NCBI GenBank assembly: GCA_017545365.1
Contig: JAFWOP010000014.1
Location: 1-64,000, forward strand
Origin: Bacteroidales bacterium
GTDB lineage: Bacteria > Bacteroidota > Bacteroidia > Bacteroidales > P3
DNA: 64,000 bases
Reading direction: 5' to 3'
The position numbers and the translations under genes are program-made. A model generated the notes under the pieces. That model was given only the letters and a program-made list of their open reading frames with translations. It searched no databases and had not been told where the DNA came from. This document shows positions 9,885 to 18,262 of this stretch, one piece after another; positions within the stretch are counted from its first letter, which is position 1; the number at the start of each line of letters is the position of its first letter.

Positions 9885-10763
9885 CTATTTGTCTTTTACT
9901 AAGTTAAGCAGATACTGACCATACTGGTTCTTGGCCATTGGCTGCGCTATTCGCTGCAAATCATCAGCTGTAATCCAACCTTTCTCAAATGCGATACCCT
10001 CCAGACAGGCAATCTTCAGGCCCTGCCGCTTTTCAATAACCTCGATAAATGTGGAGGCCTCGGCAAGTGAGTCATGGGTACCCGTATCTAACCAAGCAAA
10101 GCCGCGACCCAAAAGTTGAACCTTCAATTCCCCATCGTGAAGGAACTGCTGATTCACAGAAGTGATTTCCAACTCGCCACGTGCAGAGGGTCTTATCCCT
10201 TTAGCAACTCGTACGACCTTATTCGGATAAAAATAAAGACCCACAACCGCATAATTCGATTTGGGGTTCTTCGGCTTCTCCTCAATTGAAAGAACGTTAC
10301 CTTCTTGGTCAAATTCAGCCACCCCATAACGCTCGGGGTCAGCCACCCAGTAGCCAAAAACGGTGGCTTTATTGTCCTGCTCTGCTGACCTTACTGCTTC
10401 ACGAAGCAGCTTTCCAAATCCATTGCCTTGGAAAATATTATCACCTAACACCAGACAACAAGAATCATCGCCAATAAAATCCTCTCCTATGATGAACGCC
10501 TGAGCCAGTCCATCTGGTGACGGCTGCTCTGCGTAGGAAAAGTGAACGCCATAATCGGAGCCATCGCCCAAAAGGCGTTTAAACCCTGGCAGGTCATAGG
10601 GTGTGGAGATTATCAATATATCGCGTATTCCTGCCAGCATAAGTGCCGAAATTGGATAATATACCATCGGCTTGTCGTATATTGGCAACAGCTGTTTACT
10701 TACCCCCTTAGTTATAGGGTACAGGCGGGTACCAGACCCGCCTGCAAGAACAATTCCCTTCAT
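9885..10763 (-). CDS. rfbA: glucose-1-phosphate thymidylyltransferase
   Basis: 292 residues. It joins dTTP and glucose-1-phosphate to dTDP-glucose, the first step of dTDP-rhamnose synthesis. The signature [11 protein letters not shown] (about 8-18) and the substrate-binding segments [11 protein letters not shown] and [10 protein letters not shown] are present, as is the late motif [13 protein letters not shown]. The length fits the family (about 290). The next step, dTDP-glucose 4,6-dehydratase (rfbB), is not found in this cluster or elsewhere in the window. Confidence 0.95.
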   Translation of the reverse strand: MKGIVLAGGSGTRLYPITKGVSKQLLPIYDKPMVYYPISALMLAGIRDILIISTPYDLPGFKRLLGDGSDYGVHFSYAEQPSPDGLAQAFIIGEDFIGDDSCCLVLGDNIFQGNGFGKLLREAVRSAEQDNKATVFGYWVADPERYGVAEFDQEGNVLSIEEKPKNPKSNYAVVGLYFYPNKVVRVAKGIRPSARGELEITSVNQQFLHDGELKVQLLGRGFAWLDTGTHDSLAEASTFIEVIEKRQGLKIACLEGIAFEKGWITADDLQRIAQPMAKNQYGQYLLNLVKDK

Positions 10764-10780
10764 ATTTTTATATCAGTCAT

Positions 10781-13270
10781 TTATTTATCTTTCTTCTTCT
10801 TTCCCTCGGAATCGCTGTCATCACCCGAGCCATAGCCGTAACCGTAACCATAGCCGTAACCATAGCCATAACCGTAGCCGTAGCCATAACCGTAGCCATA
10901 ACCATAGCCATAACCATAGCCATAACCATAGCCACCATAACGGCGCTTAATGACTGGCACGTCGGTCATGATAATTGCCATATTCTTAAACTTGCCCTTA
11001 TCGGACAATTCCTGAATGAATGGGAAGGAACTCTTATTCAGATAACCAACACGCATGATATATGTCGTCAAATCTGCATTATGATTGATAATTGCGGAGT
11101 CGGCAACAATCTGTGCAGGAGTAGAGTCAAGAATAATGTAATCATAATTCTCGCGCAGGTATGCAATCAGGTTGTCCATCTTATCGTTCAGCAACAGCTG
11201 TGTTGCGTTAGGCGGCGTTTTCTCACACACCACATAATCAAGGAACGGTGATGTCTCACTATGCATGATAATCTTGGTAAAGTCGGACTCCTTACCCAGC
11301 ATATAGTTGATAAGGCCGATGCGATTGTGACGGTCAATAGTCTTCGACAAGCTGCGCTTACGCAAGTCACAATCAACCAATATAGTCTTTTTGCCAAGAT
11401 AAGCCAACGACAGAGCAAGGTTGAGAGCCACAAATGATTTACCTTCACCTGGGACTGTCGACACTGTCTGGATAACCTTTTCACCCTCCTTCAAGAAGAA
11501 CGGTATGTTGGAATGTAATATTCGGAACGCCTCCGTCACAACATCGGTACCGTTAGCCGTAACGATAATCTCATCATTTGCCCTACCTTCAGGCTTTTGC
11601 GGAATCTCACCCAAGACTGGGATAGTAAGTGCCTTCTCAATATCGGACTTAGAACGCAACTTCACATTAAAGAAGCTAATACAGAACATGATAAGGGCGG
11701 GCAATGCGGCTCCGACAATAAGACCCACCAAGATGTACATTGACAGGTGAGGTCCCACACTGGCGCGTGCTGCAGGTTCCACAACCTTAGCCGGTACTAT
11801 TGTGACCGCCAAATTCATAGCATTCTCTTCTCGCTTGCTCAAGAGGTAGAGGAACAACTCCTCTTTAATCTTCTGTTGACGTTCAACCTCGTTCACGGCC
11901 TTGGTTTGAGTAGGCATGGCGGAAATCTGGCCACGGGCGCGAGCTTCTTGTGAACGAGCTGTCTGTAAACGGATGTTAACGGAATTAATCAAGTTATTCA
12001 CAGATGCCAGGATATTCCCACGGGTGGCCTCCATCTGCTGCACCAACGTTTTCACCTGAGGGTTGTTCGGACCAGCATTGTTCAAAAGTTTTCTGTACTG
12101 AAGCAACTGACTGTTGTAAGTGTTAATCAACCCTTGAACCCCAATATCAGAGATACCCACATTAGCTGGGAGGAGCTCTTCTTTGTTATTCGGATCGGTG
12201 AGGTATGATTTAATACTTTTAATCATTTGCAATTCAGCCTCCATAGCGTTCACTTCCTCGGTATATCTTGTACCTGTCTGAAGAAGTGTTCCAGAAGCCG
12301 TTTGCAAGTCAGGCAGATTACTGCTCTTCTTCAACATCTCCACCTGAGAGTCCACATCCTCAAGTTCACCAGAGATAAGCGAAATGCGCTCTGAAACGAA
12401 CTGCTCTGTCTTTTCGGCCACTGCCCGCTTATCGTTCGCTGCATCTTCATTATATGCTTCAACCAAAGCATTCACCACATCACGTGCACGACTATCATTA
12501 TTATCAGTATAACCTATCGATAAGATAGAGGCCATCTTGTCAACACGATTCACCGATAGTCTTTTTACCAACTGATAGGCCTTCGCCATTACGGGTATCT
12601 CGCGCATATTATACGTAATCTTGAAATTACGATTCGAGAAGAACTGCGTCTTGTCAATGGTGAATGAGACCTCCTTGGTCACAGCCACCGGCTCGGTATA
12701 ATATGCAATACCCTTTTTGTCCACAGAATAGCCGTTCAACGACGATACCGAATATTCATACCGACTCATATCAAGAGGGGTGACCTCCACCCCGATAGAA
12801 ACCTCGGATAATTCCGCACTACGCGTATACACCTTCAACTCCAGCGGACGATCATTATAATACGATACCTTTGTGAAGAAACCATTTCTCTCGCATGTCT
12901 TGTTCAGCTCGAGCTTGGAAACAACGTTTTTGGCCAGCGAAGAGGAACGAAGAAGGTAGATTTCGTTCTCTAATGAATGCATTCCATTGTCTGAGCCCAG
13001 ACTATTAAAAATAGCATCCATGTTACGGGTCTGGTACGTCTTATTGGAATCATCACGCACCATGATGGTTGAGACGTACTGGAACGACTTGGGCTTTGTC
13101 TTATACAGCACTCCAGTTACCACCAAACAGACAAAAAGGGAAAGGGCGAACCAATACCAGTTATTGATAACTATAAACACAATATCACGCAACGAGATGG
13201 TACTCTCATTCTCTTGCTGTGCGCCCCCCTGGTTCCCTTGGGCACTTTTTAATTGTTGTTGATTATCCAT
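10781..13270 (-). CDS. Wzc-like polysaccharide co-polymerase with BY-type tyrosine kinase domain
   Basis: 829 residues. The N-terminal half is a Wzz-type chain-length domain with membrane helices at about 35-52 and 505-525 and a coiled-coil middle. The C-terminal half is a bacterial tyrosine kinase with Walker A (STVPGEGKS, about 610), Walker A' (ILVDCDLRK, about 640) and Walker B (YIILDSTPA, about 718). Family knowledge: it controls the length and export of capsular or exopolysaccharide together with a Wza-type protein, and autophosphorylates a C-terminal tyrosine cluster. Here that cluster is an extreme run, about 18 tyrosines in an RRYGG(YG)17 tail, followed by an acidic and Lys-rich end. 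It is immediately downstream of the Wza-like gene. Confidence 0.92.
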   Translation of the reverse strand: MDNQQQLKSAQGNQGGAQQENESTISLRDIVFIVINNWYWFALSLFVCLVVTGVLYKTKPKSFQYVSTIMVRDDSNKTYQTRNMDAIFNSLGSDNGMHSLENEIYLLRSSSLAKNVVSKLELNKTCERNGFFTKVSYYNDRPLELKVYTRSAELSEVSIGVEVTPLDMSRYEYSVSSLNGYSVDKKGIAYYTEPVAVTKEVSFTIDKTQFFSNRNFKITYNMREIPVMAKAYQLVKRLSVNRVDKMASILSIGYTDNNDSRARDVVNALVEAYNEDAANDKRAVAEKTEQFVSERISLISGELEDVDSQVEMLKKSSNLPDLQTASGTLLQTGTRYTEEVNAMEAELQMIKSIKSYLTDPNNKEELLPANVGISDIGVQGLINTYNSQLLQYRKLLNNAGPNNPQVKTLVQQMEATRGNILASVNNLINSVNIRLQTARSQEARARGQISAMPTQTKAVNEVERQQKIKEELFLYLLSKREENAMNLAVTIVPAKVVEPAARASVGPHLSMYILVGLIVGAALPALIMFCISFFNVKLRSKSDIEKALTIPVLGEIPQKPEGRANDEIIVTANGTDVVTEAFRILHSNIPFFLKEGEKVIQTVSTVPGEGKSFVALNLALSLAYLGKKTILVDCDLRKRSLSKTIDRHNRIGLINYMLGKESDFTKIIMHSETSPFLDYVVCEKTPPNATQLLLNDKMDNLIAYLRENYDYIILDSTPAQIVADSAIINHNADLTTYIMRVGYLNKSSFPFIQELSDKGKFKNMAIIMTDVPVIKRRYGGYGYGYGYGYGYGYGYGYGYGYGYGYGYGYGYGYGSGDDSDSEGKKKKDK
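10831..10932 (-). repeat. (YG)17-coding hexanucleotide tandem repeat in the tyrosine kinase tail
   Basis: Seventeen consecutive 6-base units of the form (C)(A/G)TA(G/A)C on the plus strand encode Tyr-Gly on the minus strand. Units vary only at synonymous positions. The run ends at SGDD on one side and RRYGG on the other. Unit-number changes would stay in frame and alter the number of phosphorylatable tyrosines. Confidence 0.95.
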
Positions 13271-13293
13271 AATGTATTATTGTTTTCAATGAA

Positions 13294-14118
13294 TTATTTG
13301 CCACGCGACGAATAGTACCTTGAGAGGATATAATAGTAGAACACCGACGATATCACGGAGACAATCGACACCGCGCTCGAAACGTATGTCATAGCCATCG
13401 GGTCACGTTCGGCATTCTTCTTCTTTCTCATATTCGGCTCGACATAAATCACATCGTTCTGATGCAAATAGTAATAGGGAGAATCAAACACTGACTTTGA
13501 AGAAAGGTCCACCTCCCCGATGGTGCGGAGGCCGTTCTCTTCACGAATCACTGTAACATTATGACGCTGACCATAAATAGTAAGGTCACCAACCATACTC
13601 AATGCCTCAAAAATCGTGAGACGCTCGCCAGCTACAACCAACTGGCCCGGACGCGCCACATCGCCCAACACACATACTTTGAAGTTCATCAACTTCACCG
13701 TCACCACAGGGTCGGTAATATGGCCATCACTGATAAGCTTCTTTTCAATAAGGGCAGCCAACTCATTATGGGTCAGCCCAACGACATGAATTTTACCCAG
13801 AACAGGGAAAATTATGTCGCCATCATGATTGACCAGATAACCTGAAACCACACTGTTTCCCGGATTCAAGACCGTACCATTGATACTGGCAATCTTGTTG
13901 GTCTCTTGGTTAAACTGAATGGTAGACTCAGGTGTCAGGCTCTCAACATAAATACTCAGCAGGTCATTCGCCTGAATACCGGCTGAAAACTGGCCTTTCA
14001 ATGCAAATGCCGAGTCTCTTTGGGCATCATTAATATAGGCAATCTCTTCCGTATGCCTGCACGAAGACAACAAAAGCGCACCTGTCAATGCTACAAAAAA
14101 CAATCTTTTTAGTTCCAT
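13294..14118 (-). CDS. Wza-like polysaccharide export lipoprotein
   Basis: 274 residues. An N-terminal lipoprotein signal (LLLSSC, Cys about 20) is followed by a Poly_export domain (about 50-150: IQANDLLSIYV, then HDGDIIFPVLGKIHVVGLT) and SLBB beta-grasp domains (about 150-230: VCVLGDVARPGQLVV and YYLHQNDVIYVEP). A hydrophobic helix near the C terminus (about 243-266) would cross the outer membrane, as in Wza. Role: outer-membrane export channel for capsular or exopolysaccharide. It is the promoter-proximal gene of the block and is followed after 23 bases by the Wzc-like gene. Confidence 0.9.
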   Translation of the reverse strand: MELKRLFFVALTGALLLSSCRHTEEIAYINDAQRDSAFALKGQFSAGIQANDLLSIYVESLTPESTIQFNQETNKIASINGTVLNPGNSVVSGYLVNHDGDIIFPVLGKIHVVGLTHNELAALIEKKLISDGHITDPVVTVKLMNFKVCVLGDVARPGQLVVAGERLTIFEALSMVGDLTIYGQRHNVTVIREENGLRTIGEVDLSSKSVFDSPYYYLHQNDVIYVEPNMRKKKNAERDPMAMTYVSSAVSIVSVISSVFYYYILSRYYSSRGK

Positions 14119-14194
14119 ATAATAATTTATATTTTATTATTAATCAAACCGCTAAAGTAGCATAATCCACGACTGGACACTCCAACGGATTTTG

Positions 14195-14202
14195 CAAAGA
14201 TA
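14195..14202 (-). promoter_or_regulatory. -7 element of the polysaccharide operon promoter
   Basis: TATCTTTG on the minus strand, followed by GC as in the rrn promoter of this window, 76 bases upstream of the Wza-like start codon. A clear -33 TTTG is not visible; an A/T tract occupies the spacer. It faces away from the plus-strand element at 14255-14262, so the 165-base gap holds two divergent promoters. Confidence 0.6.
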
Positions 14203-14254
14203 CTATTTTTTTTTGTTCTAATCACTTTTTTTTATTCAGACGAGAAAAAAAATG

Positions 14255-14262
14255 TACTTTTG
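14255..14262 (+). promoter_or_regulatory. -7 element upstream of the sugar nucleotidyltransferase gene
   Basis: TACTTTTG (TAnnTTTG form) followed by CA. The first in-frame ATG at 14260 overlaps this element, which argues that translation starts at the next ATG, 14284. No good -33 motif is seen. Confidence 0.55.
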
Positions 14263-14283
14263 CAAACACATTTCGCTCACATC

Positions 14284-15000
14284 ATGCAAGCATTCATCCC
14301 TGCTGCCGGACTAGGCACACGCCTCAAACCCCTCACCGACCATCGCCCAAAAGCCTTGGTCGAAGTAGGCGGTGTACCTCTCATCAAAATTGCTATAAAC
14401 AACCTCTCAAACCTCGGCGTAAGAAGAATTGTTGTCAACGTCCACCACTTTGCCGACCTACTCACCCAGTACCTTTATGAGAACCACTGGGATGCCGAAG
14501 TGCTGGTTTCCGACGAACGCAGCCAACTGCTCGATACCGGCGGCGGCCTAAAAAAGGCCGCACGACTCTTCACCCCCGACGAGCCAATAATCATCCACAA
14601 CGTCGATGTCCTCACACATTTCAACCTCCAAGAACTCATCGGGCAACATACTAGTTCCATGAACATTGCCACCCTTGCTGTAAGCCATCGGAACACCTCT
14701 CGGTACCTTTTGTTCGACAGACAGCGACACCTCGTCGGATGGCATAATGTCAAGACCGACGAATTCCTATGGGTCGAACAACCCATAAATGAATACACAA
14801 GCCTTGCTTTCAGTGGCATAGCCATCCTCGACCCCCACCTGCTCGACCTGCTGCCCCAGCCCGACCACCCCTTCCCTATCATCCCCGCCTATCTCAAAAT
14901 AGCCAAAAAACATAGAATCAACTATTTCCTTCACAATACCGACGATTGGCTTGATGTCGGGAAACCCGAAACGCTCCAATTGGCCCAAACTTGGTACTAA
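14284..15000 (+). CDS. NDP-sugar nucleotidyltransferase (MurU/RmlA-like)
   Basis: 238 residues from the ATG at 14284. It has a nucleotidyltransferase (GT-A-like) fold with the N-terminal signature AAGLGTRLKPLTDHRPKALV, a HNVDVLTH metal-binding segment near 103 and a DWLDVGKPETL ending. The short length, without an extra beta-helix domain, resembles MurU-type N-acetylmuramate-1-phosphate uridylyltransferases or mannose-1-phosphate guanylyltransferases; the substrate cannot be decided by eye. The upstream ATG at 14260 lies inside the promoter and was rejected. The nuclease gene follows after 11 bases. Confidence 0.82.
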   Translation: MQAFIPAAGLGTRLKPLTDHRPKALVEVGGVPLIKIAINNLSNLGVRRIVVNVHHFADLLTQYLYENHWDAEVLVSDERSQLLDTGGGLKKAARLFTPDEPIIIHNVDVLTHFNLQELIGQHTSSMNIATLAVSHRNTSRYLLFDRQRHLVGWHNVKTDEFLWVEQPINEYTSLAFSGIAILDPHLLDLLPQPDHPFPIIPAYLKIAKKHRINYFLHNTDDWLDVGKPETLQLAQTWY

Positions 15001-15011
15001 CAACGACTGAC

Positions 15012-17828
15012 ATGCAAACATTCCTATCCGAAGTAGCACAAAGGTTACGCGCCGACCACCCGAATGGCTTAGAACACGTTGTAGTTATTTTCAACAACCG
15101 CCGTTCCGGCCTCTTTCTCCGTCGTCAACTCACCTCCGAGGACAACAACCCTTTCTTCCTACCGCGTATCATCGGCATCGATGAACTCATCTCAGAACTA
15201 GGAGGACTCTCCATCGTCCCCAACGAGTACCTGCTGTTCGAATTGTTCGACATCCACCGCCATCTCGATGGAGCGAATGACAAGTTCGAATCCTTCGAGG
15301 ATTTTATCTCCTTCGGCGACATGATGCTCAACGACTTTTCCGAAATCGACCTATACCGGGTGGACGCCCAACAGCTATTCAACAATCTGCACGACATCAA
15401 GGCCATCGGGGAATGGGACATCGAATCTGGCAAACTCACCTCATTTCAAGAAAGATACCTGGCCTTCTACCGCTCTTTATACAGCTACTACACCCAGCTG
15501 CATGAACGCCTGATGCTACAAGGGCGCGCGTATAACGGCATGGCGTACAGACACGTAGCCGAAAACATAGAAGCTTTGATACCTGACGACGACACCTACC
15601 ATTATTACTTTGTCGGATTCAATGCGATTTCAGCCTGCGAAGACACTATCATCAGGCAATATCTTCGTCAAGGCATCGGAAACATCATCTCTGACGGCGA
15701 CGCATACTATTTCAACGACCCGAATCAAGAAGCTGGGCATTTTCTAAGGAAACACCATCAAAACCAACTATTTCCACAAACAGAATATCCCGACCATTTC
15801 ACCCTTGGCAACAAGGAAATCACCATAGTCAGCTGCCCTGAGAACGTGCTCCAATGCAAATACGCAGGCGAATTGCTCTCACATCAGAAGGAATACAAAC
15901 CCAGTGACGCTACCGAACAAACTGCCATAGTGCTAGGCGACGAATCCTTGCTCCTCCCCATGCTGAACGCCTTACCCCCGCAAATCAGCACTGCCAACGT
16001 CACCATGGGCTACCCCCTTACGGCCACCACCTTGCACACCTTGGCCATCGCCATCATCTCCTTACACCAGCGTCGACAGAAACAGATGTTTTACCACCAA
16101 GACATTCTCGACATCCTCTCCAACCGAAACCTCAACCCGATACTTGGAATCGATGATGTCTACTCCAAGCTATCCAATACGCTGGCAAGCCAACACATCA
16201 TCTACGCGACCCCTGATGAGATAGACCAACTCTGTCAAGAAACAAACTGTTCCCTCTCCCAAATACGGTTTCTCTTTTCCTCAGAAAGCCCTACCCCCGA
16301 CGCAGTGCTCGACATGCTCCTGAATCTTATCCGACTTCTCTATAACACCAGCCGCGACAACCTCAAGCCAACCGAGAAGGAATCCCTGGCCTCACTACTC
16401 CAAATCATCGAATACCTCAAAGAACTCCAATCCAAATACCACTTTATCAGCAACCTGAAAGTCCTCCTCAAAATATACTCCCGCCTTGCCCAGCGCAGCA
16501 TCATCCCATTCTATGGAGAACCACTGCAAGGCCTACAAATCCTCGGCGTTCTCGAAACCCGTAATCTCGACTTCAAGAAAGTCATCCTCCTATCCGCCAA
16601 CGAAGGCACCATGCCATCGGGCAAAACAGCCAACACCCTGATTCCATACAATTTAAAAACATTCTTTGGCATCCCTACCTATCGCGAGAAAGACGCGGTT
16701 TACGCCTACAACTTCTATCGGCTTCTCCAACGGGCCGATGAAGTACACCTTATCTATCACACCGAATCGGACGGCATGGGGAAGGGCGAACCCAGCCGGT
16801 TCCTTCTACAAATACGCAGAGAACTGGCCGCGCGCTACCCCAACAACATCAAACTGCACGAGCAGGTATTATCAGTATCTAGCACAAACAACATAGAATC
16901 AAGGGCATTATCTTACTGCAAAGAACCCCCGGTCATGCTCCAACTACAAAAGATTTCCCAACGGGGATTCTCGCCTTCTGCCTTAAACAAATACCGAAAC
17001 TGCCCACTCAAATTCTACTATGAGAATATCATGGGAATCAACGAAAAAGACTCCATCAACGAAGACCTTGAGCAAAACGAGCTTGGCAGCTACATTCACG
17101 CCGTTCTTGAAAACATCTACACTCCCACGATTGGTTCGCCCCTACAAGCCGAGTATCTCGCCCAAGCTCTTGGAGACATCGACCATCTACTCGCCCAAGT
17201 ACTTGAAAAACAATTCCATCATGGCCGCAGCCACACAGGGCGTAACCACTTCCTCGAATCAGTAGCCAAAGCCCAGATATCGAACTTCCTCAACACCGAA
17301 ATATCCAACCTGAAGAAAGGCAACCACATTAGCATCATCTCGCTTGAGAAAGAACTGACCCACAGCATCCAAGTAACCGTAAACGACACCCCCCAGCAGG
17401 TGACCATCTCTGGAATTGCCGACCGAATAGACCTCTGGAACGACTACATACGCGTCATCGACTACAAATCAGGAAAAGTGGAGCTGAAAGACCTACGCGT
17501 CAAAGAATCCCAACCCGACTGGGCCAACGTCCCCGACAAATGGTTCCAAGTCCTCGTCTACACCTGGCTATTCCACCATAACTCGCAATCCAACGAGCCA
17601 CATATTGCAGGCATCCAGCCGCTAGGCCACTTCCAATTCGACTTCCTCTCAGCCCAATGGGAGGACAGCCACCTCCTCACCCCCGCCCACCTCGAATCAT
17701 TCGAAGCCATGTTGCAAGAGCTGCTCTCGCACCTCCTCAACCCCGACATTCCCTTCCTGCCGAACCGCGAAAGCAAAATGTGCGCCTACTGCCCCTTTGC
17801 CGAAACCTGCAGCCGACCCACCAGCTAG
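15012..17828 (+). CDS. PD-(D/E)XK nuclease/inactive helicase, AddB-like
   Basis: 938 residues from the ATG at 15012; a TTG in the same frame overlaps the previous gene and is less likely. The C-terminal third carries a RecB-type nuclease core (DRIDLW...VIDYKSGK, about 800-825). Cysteines at the start (YRNCPLKFYYEN, about 668) and end (CAYCPFAETC, about 925-934) of this domain match the iron-sulfur 'staple' of AddB-type nucleases. The N-terminal part resembles a degenerate UvrD-like helicase without a clear Walker A, as in AddB. Inferred role: DNA end processing and recombinational repair with an AddA partner, which is not within this window. Confidence 0.82.
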   Translation: MQTFLSEVAQRLRADHPNGLEHVVVIFNNRRSGLFLRRQLTSEDNNPFFLPRIIGIDELISELGGLSIVPNEYLLFELFDIHRHLDGANDKFESFEDFISFGDMMLNDFSEIDLYRVDAQQLFNNLHDIKAIGEWDIESGKLTSFQERYLAFYRSLYSYYTQLHERLMLQGRAYNGMAYRHVAENIEALIPDDDTYHYYFVGFNAISACEDTIIRQYLRQGIGNIISDGDAYYFNDPNQEAGHFLRKHHQNQLFPQTEYPDHFTLGNKEITIVSCPENVLQCKYAGELLSHQKEYKPSDATEQTAIVLGDESLLLPMLNALPPQISTANVTMGYPLTATTLHTLAIAIISLHQRRQKQMFYHQDILDILSNRNLNPILGIDDVYSKLSNTLASQHIIYATPDEIDQLCQETNCSLSQIRFLFSSESPTPDAVLDMLLNLIRLLYNTSRDNLKPTEKESLASLLQIIEYLKELQSKYHFISNLKVLLKIYSRLAQRSIIPFYGEPLQGLQILGVLETRNLDFKKVILLSANEGTMPSGKTANTLIPYNLKTFFGIPTYREKDAVYAYNFYRLLQRADEVHLIYHTESDGMGKGEPSRFLLQIRRELAARYPNNIKLHEQVLSVSSTNNIESRALSYCKEPPVMLQLQKISQRGFSPSALNKYRNCPLKFYYENIMGINEKDSINEDLEQNELGSYIHAVLENIYTPTIGSPLQAEYLAQALGDIDHLLAQVLEKQFHHGRSHTGRNHFLESVAKAQISNFLNTEISNLKKGNHISIISLEKELTHSIQVTVNDTPQQVTISGIADRIDLWNDYIRVIDYKSGKVELKDLRVKESQPDWANVPDKWFQVLVYTWLFHHNSQSNEPHIAGIQPLGHFQFDFLSAQWEDSHLLTPAHLESFEAMLQELLSHLLNPDIPFLPNRESKMCAYCPFAETCSRPTS

Positions 17829-18140
17829 CCATCACGCCTCCCACCCATTGCACCTCCGCCCCTTCTCCCACACTTTTTCATTCATTCTAAAAACTTTTTG
17901 GGATGCAGCCTCTGAAAAAAATCCTATAAAAACTAGGGAGCTATTGTAGAAAAGGTTAAGGAACCCCTTTATTCGATAGAACCTGTGCTTCTGATAATCC
18001 AAAATTGGTCATCAGAGGTTATGACGGATTAGTATTTGTTCCGAGAAAATAGGCCACATCGCCGACGAACGTTGCGTAAAGCGAGAGCAGAAAAAGCCAG
18101 CTTGCTATGCCGAGATAAAGCACATCATGTCAAAAATAAA
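17829..18140. other. intergenic, no gene seen
   Basis: About 310 bases between the AddB-like gene and the promoter of the TPR lipoprotein. A weak inverted repeat (CTGAT..CCAA AA TTGG..ATCAG, about 17990-18016) is present. 18100-18114 (GCTTGCTATGCCGAG) recurs inverted at 60802-60816 in another intergenic region. Nothing coding was recognised. Confidence 0.5.
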
Positions 18141-18170
18141 TTGTAGATTCAAAAAAAATACGTATCTTTG
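18141..18170 (+). promoter_or_regulatory. promoter of the TPR/OmpA-like lipoprotein gene
   Basis: TTG (18141-18143), 19-base spacer, TATCTTTG (18163-18170) followed by CAG. This fits the Bacteroidota consensus closely. The predicted start near 18177 gives a leader of about 85 bases before the ATG at 18263. Confidence 0.8.
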
Positions 18171-18262
18171 CAGATTGATACGAGAAAGACCCTTTCTCGC
18201 AATGTTGGTTTAATAGACTGATTATAATTATATTGAGTAAATTAAAATAGTTAAATATAAAA

